Shown piece by piece: positions 19,537 to 27,906 of a DNA stretch of 64,000 nucleotides. The notes beneath the pieces are model-generated. The model had not been told where the DNA came from. It worked only from the letters and a program-made list of their open reading frames with translations, and searched no databases. Location of the stretch: the NCBI RefSeq assembly GCF_027922165.1, contig NZ_BSFD01000002.1:690234-754233 (forward strand). Direction: 5' to 3'. Origin of the DNA: Brevundimonas intermedia. GTDB taxonomy: Bacteria > Pseudomonadota > Alphaproteobacteria > Caulobacterales > Caulobacteraceae. The stretch's first letter is position 1. The number at the start of each line of letters is the position of its first letter. The translations under genes were made by a program, and so were the position numbers.

Positions 19537-19552
19537 GTTTCAGAATTGAAAC
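19537..19552. promoter_or_regulatory. Candidate operator: inverted repeat GTTTCA-N4-TGAAAC
   Basis: It lies in the AT-rich gap between the tRNA and the HTH gene, about 185 bases before the latter's start. The half-sites and spacing match the palindrome upstream of the TonB receptor (14922-14935). No regulator is assigned. Confidence 0.35.
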
Positions 19553-19735
19553 ATAAGGCGGTACACCTGAGACTTAATATTGTAGCCTCAACACCTTAAC
19601 CTTGATAATCGCTTCATGGTTGAGAAGAATGATAGTCTGAGTACGTAGCATTCCTCTAAAGTGCAGCTACGGCTTGACGCCTTCGATGATTTGGGGCCTG
19701 ACGACGGCATTATCGTCCCCCCCCCGAAGGCCAAG

Positions 19736-20089
19736 ATGAGCGACACTGTAGATCCCATCGACATCGCCATCGGCGCGCGCATCCGCAGCCGTCGCGAAGA
19801 ACTCCGCATAACCCAGGCCCAACTCGCCGCCGGCGCCGGCGTGACCTTCCAGCAGATCCAGAAGTACGAGCGCGGTGTGAACCGTGTATCGGCCGCTCGA
19901 CTGCTGCAGATCGCCGCCGTTCTGAAATCGACCGGCGCCGCCTTGTTGGGCGAACTGGAGACGGCAGAGGGCGACGAACTGGTTCTCGCCTCCCCAGGGG
20001 TGGCGGAATTGCTTTCCGCCTTCCGCAACATACACGACGCCGAAAAGCGCGACGCCCTGTTGGTCGTTGCAAAGGGCCTGCGCGGCTGA
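19736..20089 (+). CDS. XRE/Cro-type helix-turn-helix transcriptional regulator
   Basis: 117 residues. An HTH_3 domain fills residues about 10-66: IGARIRSRREELRITQAQLAAGAGVTFQQIQKYERG is the classic XRE pattern, with YERG at the end of the recognition helix. The C-terminal half (about 70-117) is a short helical region. This layout (HTH plus small C-terminal helices) is common among alphaproteobacterial regulators. The ATG at 19736 follows GAAGGCCAAG; a GTG at 19661 would add 25 residues. It converges with the next gene (2-base gap). Autoregulation or control of metK is possible but unproved. Confidence 0.85.
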   Translation: MSDTVDPIDIAIGARIRSRREELRITQAQLAAGAGVTFQQIQKYERGVNRVSAARLLQIAAVLKSTGAALLGELETAEGDELVLASPGVAELLSAFRNIHDAEKRDALLVVAKGLRG

Positions 20090-20091
20090 GA

Positions 20092-20451
20092 TCAGGGGCG
20101 GGTTCGCAGCAGCCGTTCCATGGCTGGCCCAGCCTCCCCGCCAACCGCGAGGTCCGCCAGCCACGATTGGACGGCCTCCAGGGCCCGCGCATCGAGGCTG
20201 TCGGAACGGCCTGAGTCGGCGATGTTCTGACGGACGATTTCCAACATGCAGGCAGCCTCGAGGGCGCTGGATGGGGCGTGGTTCAGCAGCCGCGCCTCGG
20301 CCTCGACCATGGGACCCAGATCCAACTCGGCGAGAAGCAGGTTATCGCCGCTTGACGCGAGGCTGGAGACGCCGAGCTTTTCTGCGATATGGGCAGTTTC
20401 GAACCATGATCGGAACAGCGGCATGAAGTTCGCGAGAGATTTAGCAGTCAC
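20092..20451 (-). CDS. Hypothetical protein
   Basis: 119 residues, no family recognised. The sequence is predicted to be helical throughout and acidic, without signal peptide or membrane helix (for example PMVEAEARLLNHAPSSALEAACMLEIVRQNI). The start is either GTG at 20451 or ATG at 20424. It lies between the convergent HTH gene and a second small leftward gene whose downstream end is 24 bases away, so the two small genes may be one operon. Confidence 0.6.
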   Translation of the reverse strand: MTAKSLANFMPLFRSWFETAHIAEKLGVSSLASSGDNLLLAELDLGPMVEAEARLLNHAPSSALEAACMLEIVRQNIADSGRSDSLDARALEAVQSWLADLAVGGEAGPAMERLLRTRP

Positions 20452-20475
20452 AGTTAATACCCTTAGCGTTTAAGA

Positions 20476-20859
20476 TTAGCGCGATGTGGCGCGAACTGGT
20501 TTTTGATTGGCGTAGAGGGGCGACGTTCGCGTTCCAAATGCCGAAGAGGTCGCGAGCCATGATTGCCACCAGGCCACCACGCGCGTGCTGACGATGGACC
20601 AGGTCCGCCCCATCAGGGAAGAAGCATGGGCGCCGAGCGCCAGAACCTGAGCGCCGGCGGCGCCAGCGACGACGACCGCTAATCTTCTCCCGACGCCACG
20701 ACGTGGAGCCGGCAGAAACCAGCCGGTCCAAAACGCCGGGCCGTCGTCCGGCTGACGCCGGTGCAACTGGCCCATGCACGCGGCAATCTCCGCATCCTCA
20801 AGGCCCAGCCCTGCCAGACGAACGCACTCTATCTCTCTCGACGACAGGTTGTCAGGCAT
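20476..20859 (-). CDS. Possible small LuxR-like protein, perhaps degraded
   Basis: 127 residues. The first about 28 residues (LSSREIECVRLAGLGLEDAEIAACMG) match the first two helices of a LuxR/GerE DNA-binding domain, but the recognition helix does not follow in this frame. One frame over, the DNA reads GVSRTTARR, which would fit a recognition helix, and then stops after about 15 residues. This suggests a frameshift in an old regulator gene. The rest of the present frame is Ala/Arg-rich with one weak hydrophobic stretch, and its reality is doubtful. Confidence 0.4.
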   Translation of the reverse strand: MPDNLSSREIECVRLAGLGLEDAEIAACMGQLHRRQPDDGPAFWTGWFLPAPRRGVGRRLAVVVAGAAGAQVLALGAHASSLMGRTWSIVSTRVVAWWQSWLATSSAFGTRTSPLYANQKPVRATSR

Positions 20860-20950
20860 TCACGCACTCCCCCACCCTTGTCATAGAGGAATTTGCAATG
20901 ACAACCAGATACGACGTGTGCCCAATCGCCAAAGACCGGAAGATCACTTG

Positions 20951-20976
20951 AACATATAAGCATGTCTTTATATGTT
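20951..20976. promoter_or_regulatory. AT-rich dyad upstream of metK
   Basis: AACATATAA (20951-20959) and TTATATGTT (20968-20976) form a perfect 9-base inverted repeat with an 8-base spacer, 30 bases before the metK start. It could be an operator for a regulator of the SAM cycle (SahR-type ArsR proteins use AT-rich dyads at such genes) or an RNA hairpin in the leader. I see no known SAM riboswitch consensus here. Confidence 0.5.
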
Positions 20977-21005
20977 TGTTGGGCTGACACAGACAGGAGC
21001 CTCTA

Positions 21006-22211
21006 TTGGCCGCTCGTTCCTCCTTCCTCTTCACCTCGGAAAGCGTGTCCGAGGGTCACCCCGACAAGGTCGCCGACCGCATCTCCGACACCGTCGTCGA
21101 CGCCTTCCTGTCGAAAGATCCCGAAGCCCGCGTGGCGTGCGAGACCTTGGTCACCACCCAGCGGATCGTGCTCGCCGGCGAAGTACGCGCCACCCAGCCG
21201 GGCAACACGAAGGAACAGAACGAAGCTTTTACTCAAGCCATCATCGACAGCCTGGAACCGCTGGTTCGGGCGGCGGTCAAGGACATCGGCTATGAGCAGG
21301 ACGGCTTCCACTGGGAAACGGCCGAATACGCCTGCTACCTGCATGCCCAATCCGCCGACATCGCCGTCGGCGTCGACTCGACCAATGAGAAGGACGAGGG
21401 CGCAGGCGACCAGGGCATCATGTTCGGCTATGCCTCGAACGAGACGCCGGAGCTGATGCCGGCCACCCTGCAGTACAGCCACAACATCCTGAAGCGCCTA
21501 GCCGAGGTGCGTCATGCCGGCGGTTCGCAGCTTGAGCCGGACGCCAAGAGCCAGGTCACGATCGAGTATGAGGACGGCAAGCCCAAACGCGCCGCCTCAA
21601 TCGTCCTGTCGACCCAGCACGCCAAGGGCCTGAGCTCCGAGCAGGTCGCGGAGATCGTCAAACCCTATATCTTGGAGGTTCTGCCCGAGGGCTTTACCGA
21701 CGAGGACACCGTCTGGCACATCAATCCGACCGGCATCTTTGAAATCGGCGGCCCGGACGGCGACGCCGGCCTCACCGGGCGCAAGATCATCGTCGACACC
21801 TACGGCGGCGCGGCGCCCCACGGCGGCGGCGCCTTCTCGGGCAAGGATCCGACCAAGGTGGACCGTTCGGCGGCCTACGCCTGCCGCTACCTGGCCAAGA
21901 ACGTCGTCGCGGCCGGCCTCGCTGACCGCTGCACCATCCAGATCTCCTATGCCATCGGCGTGGCCAAACCCCAGTCGATCCACGTCGATCTGCACGGCAC
22001 CGGCAAGATCTCCGAAACCCTGCTGGAAGAGAAGCTGCTGGGCCTGATCGGCGGCGCCACGCCGCGCGCCATTCGTAGCCATCTGGGGCTGAACAAGCCG
22101 ATCTACGCCCGCACCACCGCCTATGGGCATTTCGGTCGCGCGCCGGACGCCGAGGGCGGCTTCAGCTGGGAGAAGACCGACCTGGTCGATCAATTGAAGG
22201 CCTTGGCTTAA
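21006..22211 (+). CDS. metK: S-adenosylmethionine synthetase
   Basis: 401 residues. It makes S-adenosylmethionine from methionine and [15 protein letters not shown] near the N-terminus, [12 protein letters not shown] (about 130-141) and the P-loop-like [19 protein letters not shown] (about 275-293) are all family signatures, and length is slightly above the usual 384-390. The start is TTG at 21006 with ACAGGAG seven bases upstream; no ATG exists near the conserved N-terminus. The 5' region carries an AT-rich dyad that may regulate it. The gene converges with a pentapeptide-repeat gene only 4 bases away. Confidence 0.96.
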   Translation: MAARSSFLFTSESVSEGHPDKVADRISDTVVDAFLSKDPEARVACETLVTTQRIVLAGEVRATQPGNTKEQNEAFTQAIIDSLEPLVRAAVKDIGYEQDGFHWETAEYACYLHAQSADIAVGVDSTNEKDEGAGDQGIMFGYASNETPELMPATLQYSHNILKRLAEVRHAGGSQLEPDAKSQVTIEYEDGKPKRAASIVLSTQHAKGLSSEQVAEIVKPYILEVLPEGFTDEDTVWHINPTGIFEIGGPDGDAGLTGRKIIVDTYGGAAPHGGGAFSGKDPTKVDRSAAYACRYLAKNVVAAGLADRCTIQISYAIGVAKPQSIHVDLHGTGKISETLLEEKLLGLIGGATPRAIRSHLGLNKPIYARTTAYGHFGRAPDAEGGFSWEKTDLVDQLKALA

Positions 22212-22215
22212 GGGC

Positions 22216-23487
22216 TTAGGCGGCCTGGTCGTCCAGGACTAGGCCGCAGACGCCCGTCAGATTGGCGTCCGTAAGGTCCAGTTGACGGGTCTGGGCGCCG
22301 TGCAGGATCGCCCGCCCCAGGTCCGCGCCCGTCATGACGGCGCGGCGCAGGTCGGCGCCCGAAAGGTCGGCGCCCCGCAGCACCGCCCCGCTCAGATCAG
22401 CGGAAAGCAGACGATCCGCACCGATCAACAAGGGGCCCAGTTGCGCCCCGCGCATGTCCGCCCCGTTCAGCTTGGCGTTCTTCAATCGGGCGCCCCTCAG
22501 ATCGGCGCGGTAAAGCTTGGCTGAGCGCAGGTCGGCGTTTTCGAGGTGCGCGCCCTGAAGCTGCACCCCCTCCATGTCCAACCCATAGAAGACCGCCCCC
22601 TTTGCCGACAGGGCGGTAAGGTTCAGGCCCGTGATCGATTTCAGCGGGCGCAGATCGACCCCATCGAAGACGGACGGCTGGCCCTCGGCCCCGCCTGTCT
22701 CGCACCAGCGTGCATGGACACGCAGCATCTCGGCCGCCGGCATTCGGTCAACGGACTCGCCGACCGTGCTCTTGTCCGTCAGTGCGCCTTCCATATTGGC
22801 GCCGTCGGCGCACCACATGGTCATCTTGCAGCCCACCAGAATGGCGTCGCGCATGTCGGCGCCGGACAGGTTGGCGCCCGACAGATCCGCACCGGCCAAG
22901 TCGGCGCCCCGGAAGTCGGCCTGTTTGAGATTGGCGCGGATCATCTTGCAATCCTTCATAACCGCGCCCGAAAAATCGGCCTTGATCGCGATGACGCCCG
23001 ACATCTTGGAGCGTTGAAGATTGGCGCCGGCCAGGCAGGCGCCGGTGGCCTCGGTCTCCTGGCGATGGCGGGGCTCGATAACCTTGAAGCCCAGTTTCGC
23101 GTCTGCGGCGGCGATGGTGCCCTCGCGTAGGTCGGCCTCAAACAGATCAGCGCCGGACAGGTCCGCGCCCCGCAGACAGGCGCCACGAAGATCGGCGCGG
23201 CGCAGGCTGGACTCGGCCAAAACCGCATCCTGCATGTCCGCGCCAAAGAAGTTGGCGTTGTCCAGCTTGGCGCCGGTCAGGTCGCAACCTTCCAGACAGG
23301 CGGCGGCGAAATCGGCATCCGCCAGGTTGCGGCCGGTCAGTTTCAGGCCGGAGATATCCATCCAGGCGAAGACCGCGCGGGCGCCGCCGGGGCGGGCCTG
23401 GAACAGTCGGTCGTGACGGGCGCAGATCACGTCCACTTCCGCCTGGGTCAGGCGTTTGCGCACAATGGGTTCAGCTGCCTGGGCCAT
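22216..23487 (-). CDS. Pentapeptide-repeat protein
   Basis: 423 residues dominated by A(D/N)LXX repeats, in three blocks (about 50-125, 150-235 and 290-420), such as ADLRGACLRGADLSGADLFEADL. These fold as a right-handed quadrilateral beta-helix. Two similar non-repeat segments precede repeat blocks: a helical one near residues 15-45 (ICARHDRLFQARPGGARAVFAWMD) and another near 255-285 (LRVHARWCETGGAEGQPSVFDGVD). The protein therefore looks like an internal duplication of a head plus helix unit. No signal peptide or membrane segment is present. Some relatives (Qnr, MfpA) mimic DNA and protect gyrase, but general pentapeptide proteins have no common function and none is assigned here. Confidence 0.9.
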   Translation of the reverse strand: MAQAAEPIVRKRLTQAEVDVICARHDRLFQARPGGARAVFAWMDISGLKLTGRNLADADFAAACLEGCDLTGAKLDNANFFGADMQDAVLAESSLRRADLRGACLRGADLSGADLFEADLREGTIAAADAKLGFKVIEPRHRQETEATGACLAGANLQRSKMSGVIAIKADFSGAVMKDCKMIRANLKQADFRGADLAGADLSGANLSGADMRDAILVGCKMTMWCADGANMEGALTDKSTVGESVDRMPAAEMLRVHARWCETGGAEGQPSVFDGVDLRPLKSITGLNLTALSAKGAVFYGLDMEGVQLQGAHLENADLRSAKLYRADLRGARLKNAKLNGADMRGAQLGPLLIGADRLLSADLSGAVLRGADLSGADLRRAVMTGADLGRAILHGAQTRQLDLTDANLTGVCGLVLDDQAA

Positions 23488-23540
23488 TGAACCAGATTAA
23501 CGCAGATCGACTTAAGAAAGCCTTGCGCAACAGGCGGTTG

Positions 23541-24170
23541 TCACTCGGTCAGCAGACCCTGTTCACGAAGCGCCTCCGCCAGCTCTCCCGGCGAGGTCCA
23601 CAGACGCGTATAGCCAGCTTCGCCGAGCCGCTTCAGCTCGGTCACCAGATCCGCCTTGGGCGAAGCGGCGAACCGCCCGTCAAAACCGGCGCCGTCCTTG
23701 CTGACCCGCACCATCGGCCGTCCGGTCTCCAATCGATGTAGGAAACCCTCGCAAAGGGCCGCGCCCTCTTCGCACATCAGCCCGGTCTCGACCGTGAGGC
23801 CTTTGGCGCGCAGGCGTTCGGTGCCGCGGCCGGCGGCGAAGGGCGAGGGGTCTAGACAGGCCACGACGACACGCCCAACCTGGGCCTCGGTCAGAAAGTG
23901 GGCGCAGGACTGCCGACCCGATGACCGAGCGCCGCACGGCTCCAAGGTTACATAGACGGTTGCGCCCGCAACCTCCGCGCCGGCGGCGGGAACAGCCTGT
24001 TCTTCGGCATGGGGACGCCCGCCCGGCGCCGTGGCGGCCTGGGCGATGACCCGACCGTCTTTGACGATGACGCAGCCGACGGCGGGATTTGGCCAGGTCT
24101 CGCCCATACGGCCGGTCGCCAACTCTATGGCCTGAGCCATGAAGGCGCGATCGGCGTCGGTCCAGCTCAT
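23541..24170 (-). CDS. RibD-like deaminase with a collapsed reductase domain
   Basis: 209 residues, whereas bifunctional RibD is about 370. Residues about 1-145 are a complete cytidine-deaminase-fold RibD N-domain: PNPAVGCVIVKDGRVI, the zinc site HAEEQ, and PCGARSSGRQSC with both Cys ligands. The reductase domain starts normally (GFLHRLETGRPMVRVSK) but after about 20 residues the sequence joins what looks like its last helix (LKRLGEAGYTRLWTSPGELAEALREQGLL). About 150 residues of the reductase, including the NADPH and substrate sites, are missing. It may still deaminate the pyrimidine intermediate of riboflavin synthesis or a related compound. The ATG overlaps the gpmA stop (ATGA). Confidence 0.82.
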   Translation of the reverse strand: MSWTDADRAFMAQAIELATGRMGETWPNPAVGCVIVKDGRVIAQAATAPGGRPHAEEQAVPAAGAEVAGATVYVTLEPCGARSSGRQSCAHFLTEAQVGRVVVACLDPSPFAAGRGTERLRAKGLTVETGLMCEEGAALCEGFLHRLETGRPMVRVSKDGAGFDGRFAASPKADLVTELKRLGEAGYTRLWTSPGELAEALREQGLLTE

Positions 24171-24880
24171 GCGACGGCCGGCAGCTCTTCGGCGCGGGCG
24201 GCGTCGAGATAGCGGGCGGCGGTCGGCTTCAGGTCGGCGTCGAGGTCGATCTCCAGCGGATTGCCGGTCGGGATCTCCACGCCGACAATCTTGTCGTCGG
24301 GCACCGCGAACAACAGTTTGACGATGGCGCGCAGCGAATTGCCATGGGCCGCGATCAGGACGTCTTCGCCGGCCTTCAGGCGCGGCGCAATCTCGGCGTC
24401 CCAATAGGGCTCGACCCGCTCGAGGGTGGTCTTCAGGCTTTCGGTGTCGGGAATAGCCTTGCCCGCATAGCGGGGATCAGCGTTGAAATCGAACTCTCCG
24501 CCGGGCGCCAACGGCGGGGGCGGCACGTCATAGCTGCGGCGCCAGACCTTGACCTGGTCCTCGCCGTGTTTCTGGGCCGTCTCGGCCTTGTTGAGGCCGG
24601 TCAGCCCGCCGTAGTGACGCTCATTCAGGCGCCAGTCCTCGACGACCGGCACATCCGTCAGGCCCGCAGATTGCAGCGCCAGGGCGCCGGTGCGCTTGGC
24701 GCGGGTCAGGACCGAGGTGAACATGACGGCGGGCGTGAACCCGGCCTCGGCGATCAGTTCGCCGCCGTGACGCGCCTGGGCCTCGCCCTCCGCCGTCAAA
24801 TCGACATCGACCCAGCCGGTGAAACGATTTTCTAGATTCCACTGGCTCTGGCCATGGCGGAGCAGGATCAGGCGCGGCAT
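24167..24880 (-). CDS. gpmA: 2,3-bisphosphoglycerate-dependent phosphoglycerate mutase
   Basis: 237 residues. It interconverts 3- and 2-phosphoglycerate in glycolysis and gluconeogenesis. LILLRHGQSQWNLENRFTGW carries the phosphohistidine, RHYGGLTGLNKAETA and the second His region IAAHGNSLRAIVKLL complete the active site. Length is normal for the cofactor-dependent class. The ATG at 24880 follows GAGGACCGATCGA. It is transcribed together with the RibD-like gene through a 4-base overlap. Confidence 0.95.
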   Translation of the reverse strand: MPRLILLRHGQSQWNLENRFTGWVDVDLTAEGEAQARHGGELIAEAGFTPAVMFTSVLTRAKRTGALALQSAGLTDVPVVEDWRLNERHYGGLTGLNKAETAQKHGEDQVKVWRRSYDVPPPPLAPGGEFDFNADPRYAGKAIPDTESLKTTLERVEPYWDAEIAPRLKAGEDVLIAAHGNSLRAIVKLLFAVPDDKIVGVEIPTGNPLEIDLDADLKPTAARYLDAARAEELPAVA

Positions 24881-25027
24881 TCGATCGGTCCTCGGCAAAA
24901 CAGTCTGTCCGGGTAAGCCGCCGTCATGAGCCGGTCAAGGCTTGCGCGCGCCGCCGTGTTGCAGCGCACAGCCAAGGCAGAGCGAGCATGGCTTGTGACC
25001 GCTGGGGGCGACCGCTAGGCTGCCGCC

Positions 25028-25105
25028 ATGTCCGACCGTCTGTTCTTTCCCCTAGCCTTGGCCGCTGTCGCCGTCCTGATCGCCCTGGCGGTGGTCTGGC
25101 CCTGA
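25028..25105 (+). CDS. Possible 25-residue membrane micropeptide
   Basis: ATG to TGA, reading MSDRLFFPLALAAVAVLIAL and then AVVWP. It is a single hydrophobic helix after a basic/polar start, as expected of a small inner-membrane protein. It stands alone in the gap between gpmA and the TonB-receptor gene. The ribosome-binding site is poor (a CTGCCGCC stretch), so the call rests on the clean membrane-helix composition. Confidence 0.4.
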   Translation: MSDRLFFPLALAAVAVLIALAVVWP

Positions 25106-25162
25106 TTGTTCGTCAAGCCGGCCGGAAGGCAAGACGGCGCGAGTCCGCCCTGACCTTTCCAA

Positions 25163-27685
25163 TCAGTACAGGATCTTGCGCAGGTTGATCCGGAACACCC
25201 GCCCCTGCGGGTCCAGATAGTCACGCTGATAGTTGACCGGCGTCGCCCCGTCGCTGCTGGTTACGGAAATCCGGTCGTCAAAGATGTTCTGCACGCCCAA
25301 ACCGATACGGGCGCCCTTCAGGAAGGGGAAACGCTCGACCCAGGCGGTGCGCTGGGTCAAGTCGGCGAAGGCGAACAGGTTGATCGTTGTCCGGTCGGAG
25401 AAGTCCAGATTGGCTGAACCCGCAGTATCGCCTTCGACGGTCGTGCCCGATTTCCAGTTTGCGTTGACGAAGGCGCCGAAGCCGTTCTTGAACATTCCGG
25501 TCTGCACCTGAACCTCGTGACGCGACTGGCCGCCCGAGCCGGAGATGGAATCCCCGTCCAGAAGGTCCAGCGGCGCCAGGCCGTCGCGGATCACCACCTC
25601 GTCCTGAACGCGCCACGTGTGGGTCAGCGAGAAGTTGAACATGCCCTGACCGGGCTGCATGCTGGGGGCGGTGGAGCCGCGCAACCGTCCGCCGCCGGGA
25701 CCGCCCGGGCCGCCTGGGCCCCCTGGGCCGCCGCCCATACGCATCGCGCCGCCCGGAGGCGGACCGCCCGCCCCCCCTGGTCCGCCCGGCCTCTGACCTG
25801 CCAGGGCTGGATTGGCCTTGCCGAAGGGTTTGGAGAAGTTGAAGCCCCATTGGACGTCCTGCTGCTCTCGGCTGGCGAAGTTCAGCGGGCGGGCGTCGAT
25901 CGACGTCAGCGTGCCGTCGTCGGCGCGGGTGAACCGCTCCGGAAGCGCCGCCTCCAAGTCAGGCGTGATGGCGGGGAAGCTGGAAATCTCGTCTTCGGCC
26001 TCAGTGCGGGTATAGGCCAGGTTCAGGCGCAGGTCGGTGGCCGAAAGCGGTTGCCAGTTGACGCCCAGCTTAAGGATTCGACGATTCTCGGCCTTCAGGT
26101 TCGGGTCGCCGCCGGTGATCTGGGTGACCTGAACGGTCTGGCCGGTCGAATAGTCGAAGACGGCGGTGTTCGGCGTCGAGATGGTCGGATCGTTAAGTTG
26201 CTGAATCGTCGGCGCCTTGTCCTCGTCGGAATAGTTGGCCGAGAGGGACAGCCGGGCGACCGGCGACCAGTTCAGGCCGCCGCCCAGCGCCGACACGCCG
26301 CCGAAATCCGACAGCTCTTGATAAGCCAGATTCATATTCGCAGACAGATCACCGATCTTCGGCAGGACGCCGCGATCCACGCTGGAGATCGGCAGGTCGA
26401 AATTGGCCTGCAGGCTGCCGAGGTCGCGCGACTGCGACCGATCGGTGGCCACGCCCGACCGGAGACTTTCAGAATCCAACGACTGATGCTCGCCCCCGAC
26501 CTTGAAGGTGGTGGTGACGCCGCCGGCAGGCAGCTCCCAGGCCGTGCCGTTCAGCACGACTTCGCCCTCGAGCGACTGCGAAACCGAGTTGGCGGTGTCG
26601 CGGGCGGCCGTGACGGCCGCCCCGCTCAGATCCTCGTAAGGATTCAAGGTCGTGTCGCCTGCGTCTATAGCCGCCTGCAGGGCGTCCTCATCGACGCCGC
26701 GCCCGGTGGTGGTGTCCGTCTCGGTGCGGCTGTATTCGCCCGTGGCGGTCCAGCGCCATTCGCCCAGATAGCCGTCGAACACCGTGCCCAGCTCCGCAGC
26801 CCGCGTGTTGGTCTGGCGTTGCAGCGCGTCGGGCAGGCCGATGTAGCGGTACAGATCGACAGCCGCGCCGTCAGGCGACCAGGGATTGCCTTCAGGCAGA
26901 CTCAGGCTGACGCCCGGCAAGCCCAGATAGCTGCGGCTGCTGCTGTCCTCCAAGCTTCCGCTCAAGGTCATTCCGACTTGATCGTTCAGGTCGTGCTTGT
27001 AGGTTCCAGCCACCGAGGCCTCGGCCGTGCGCGGCTGCAGGGTGCGATAGGCGTTCAGGTCGGTGTCGCCCACGGAATCGAGCTGCGCGGTCCCGCTTCG
27101 ATCGATGTTCCTTTCGGACTCGTACAAGGCGTTGCTGCTGCTGCCGTTGATGTCCAGCGACCAGCGGTCCGCCCCGGCGATGTTGAGGATATTGTTCTCG
27201 CTCGCCGTCGTCGTCCTGCCGCCCTGATCAGACCGGCTGACATTGACCGAGGCGGTAAGTGAACGGAACTGGGCCTTGAGGATGATGTTCACGACGCGCT
27301 GGTTGGCGCTGTAGCCGTAAGACAGGGCCGTTTCCTCGGGCAGGACCTCGAAGCGTTCAATCGCCTCGGGCGGCACGCCACGAATTTCGCGAAAGCCCGA
27401 AATGCGGCGGCCGTTTACAAGAAAGACTGGAGAGCCGCCCCTCGCGCTGCGGGTCTGGGCCTCCAGCAAGGTCACCAGTTCCCCGATATTGGTGGCGCCG
27501 AAGGCCTGGATCTGAGTGGAGTCATAGGAGACAATTGGCTCCTGCCCGCCCAGAGCCACGCCGCGCTTGGTCGCAGTCACCTCGATATCCGGCAGGACGG
27601 TGGTCGCTTCCTCCTGCTGGGGCGACTGGATTTCAGTCCCTGCGGTGGGAGCGAGTGCGAGCAGCATGAGCGCGGTCGGGATCAT
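25163..27685 (-). CDS. TonB-dependent receptor with Gly/Pro-rich loop
   Basis: About 840 residues from the ATG at 27685. A short signal peptide (MIPTALMLLALAPTAG) is followed by a TonB-box-like VLPDIEVTATKRG and a plug (about 45-150: PVFLVNGRRISGFREIRGVP). The barrel ends in LRKILY. Within the barrel's C-terminal third, about 40 residues (encoded near 25670-25800) are a collagen-like Gly-Gly-Pro run, probably an extracellular loop. Such loops are common in TonB receptors of sphingomonads and relatives. The ligand is unknown. A TTG at 27733 is an alternative start that would add 16 residues before the signal peptide. Confidence 0.9.
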   Translation of the reverse strand: MIPTALMLLALAPTAGTEIQSPQQEEATTVLPDIEVTATKRGVALGGQEPIVSYDSTQIQAFGATNIGELVTLLEAQTRSARGGSPVFLVNGRRISGFREIRGVPPEAIERFEVLPEETALSYGYSANQRVVNIILKAQFRSLTASVNVSRSDQGGRTTTASENNILNIAGADRWSLDINGSSSNALYESERNIDRSGTAQLDSVGDTDLNAYRTLQPRTAEASVAGTYKHDLNDQVGMTLSGSLEDSSSRSYLGLPGVSLSLPEGNPWSPDGAAVDLYRYIGLPDALQRQTNTRAAELGTVFDGYLGEWRWTATGEYSRTETDTTTGRGVDEDALQAAIDAGDTTLNPYEDLSGAAVTAARDTANSVSQSLEGEVVLNGTAWELPAGGVTTTFKVGGEHQSLDSESLRSGVATDRSQSRDLGSLQANFDLPISSVDRGVLPKIGDLSANMNLAYQELSDFGGVSALGGGLNWSPVARLSLSANYSDEDKAPTIQQLNDPTISTPNTAVFDYSTGQTVQVTQITGGDPNLKAENRRILKLGVNWQPLSATDLRLNLAYTRTEAEDEISSFPAITPDLEAALPERFTRADDGTLTSIDARPLNFASREQQDVQWGFNFSKPFGKANPALAGQRPGGPGGAGGPPPGGAMRMGGGPGGPGGPGGPGGGRLRGSTAPSMQPGQGMFNFSLTHTWRVQDEVVIRDGLAPLDLLDGDSISGSGGQSRHEVQVQTGMFKNGFGAFVNANWKSGTTVEGDTAGSANLDFSDRTTINLFAFADLTQRTAWVERFPFLKGARIGLGVQNIFDDRISVTSSDGATPVNYQRDYLDPQGRVFRINLRKILY

Positions 27686-27871
27686 GAGAACCGTGTTCCA
27701 GAGAAAGAAATCAGCCCCCTTGGGACGGGACAATCATGGCCGGAAAGCGGCTAAATTCATGAAGTTTCAGAAAGCGTTGCATGCCTTCAACACTGACAAA
27801 ACTTCAGCGACGGAAACCGCTCTTACCCACGTTAAACAGGGTTTGAACGGAGTCTCATTTTCAAAGAAGAA

Positions 27872-27896
27872 GGGGCGGAACAAGCGCCCCGCCCCT
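27872..27896 (-). terminator. Intrinsic terminator of the chemoreceptor gene
   Basis: On the minus strand, GGGGCGG (27896-27890) and CCGCCCC (27878-27872) form a hairpin followed by a pyrimidine-rich TTCTTCTTT. It lies just past the chemoreceptor stop at 27907. Confidence 0.7.
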
Positions 27897-27906
27897 CCAT
27901 ATTCTG

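Noticed and set aside
20898..20951. 17-codon frame before metK as a leader peptide
   Set aside because: It has a fair ribosome site, but no Met- or Cys-rich run or terminator that would suggest attenuation. Left as a note only.
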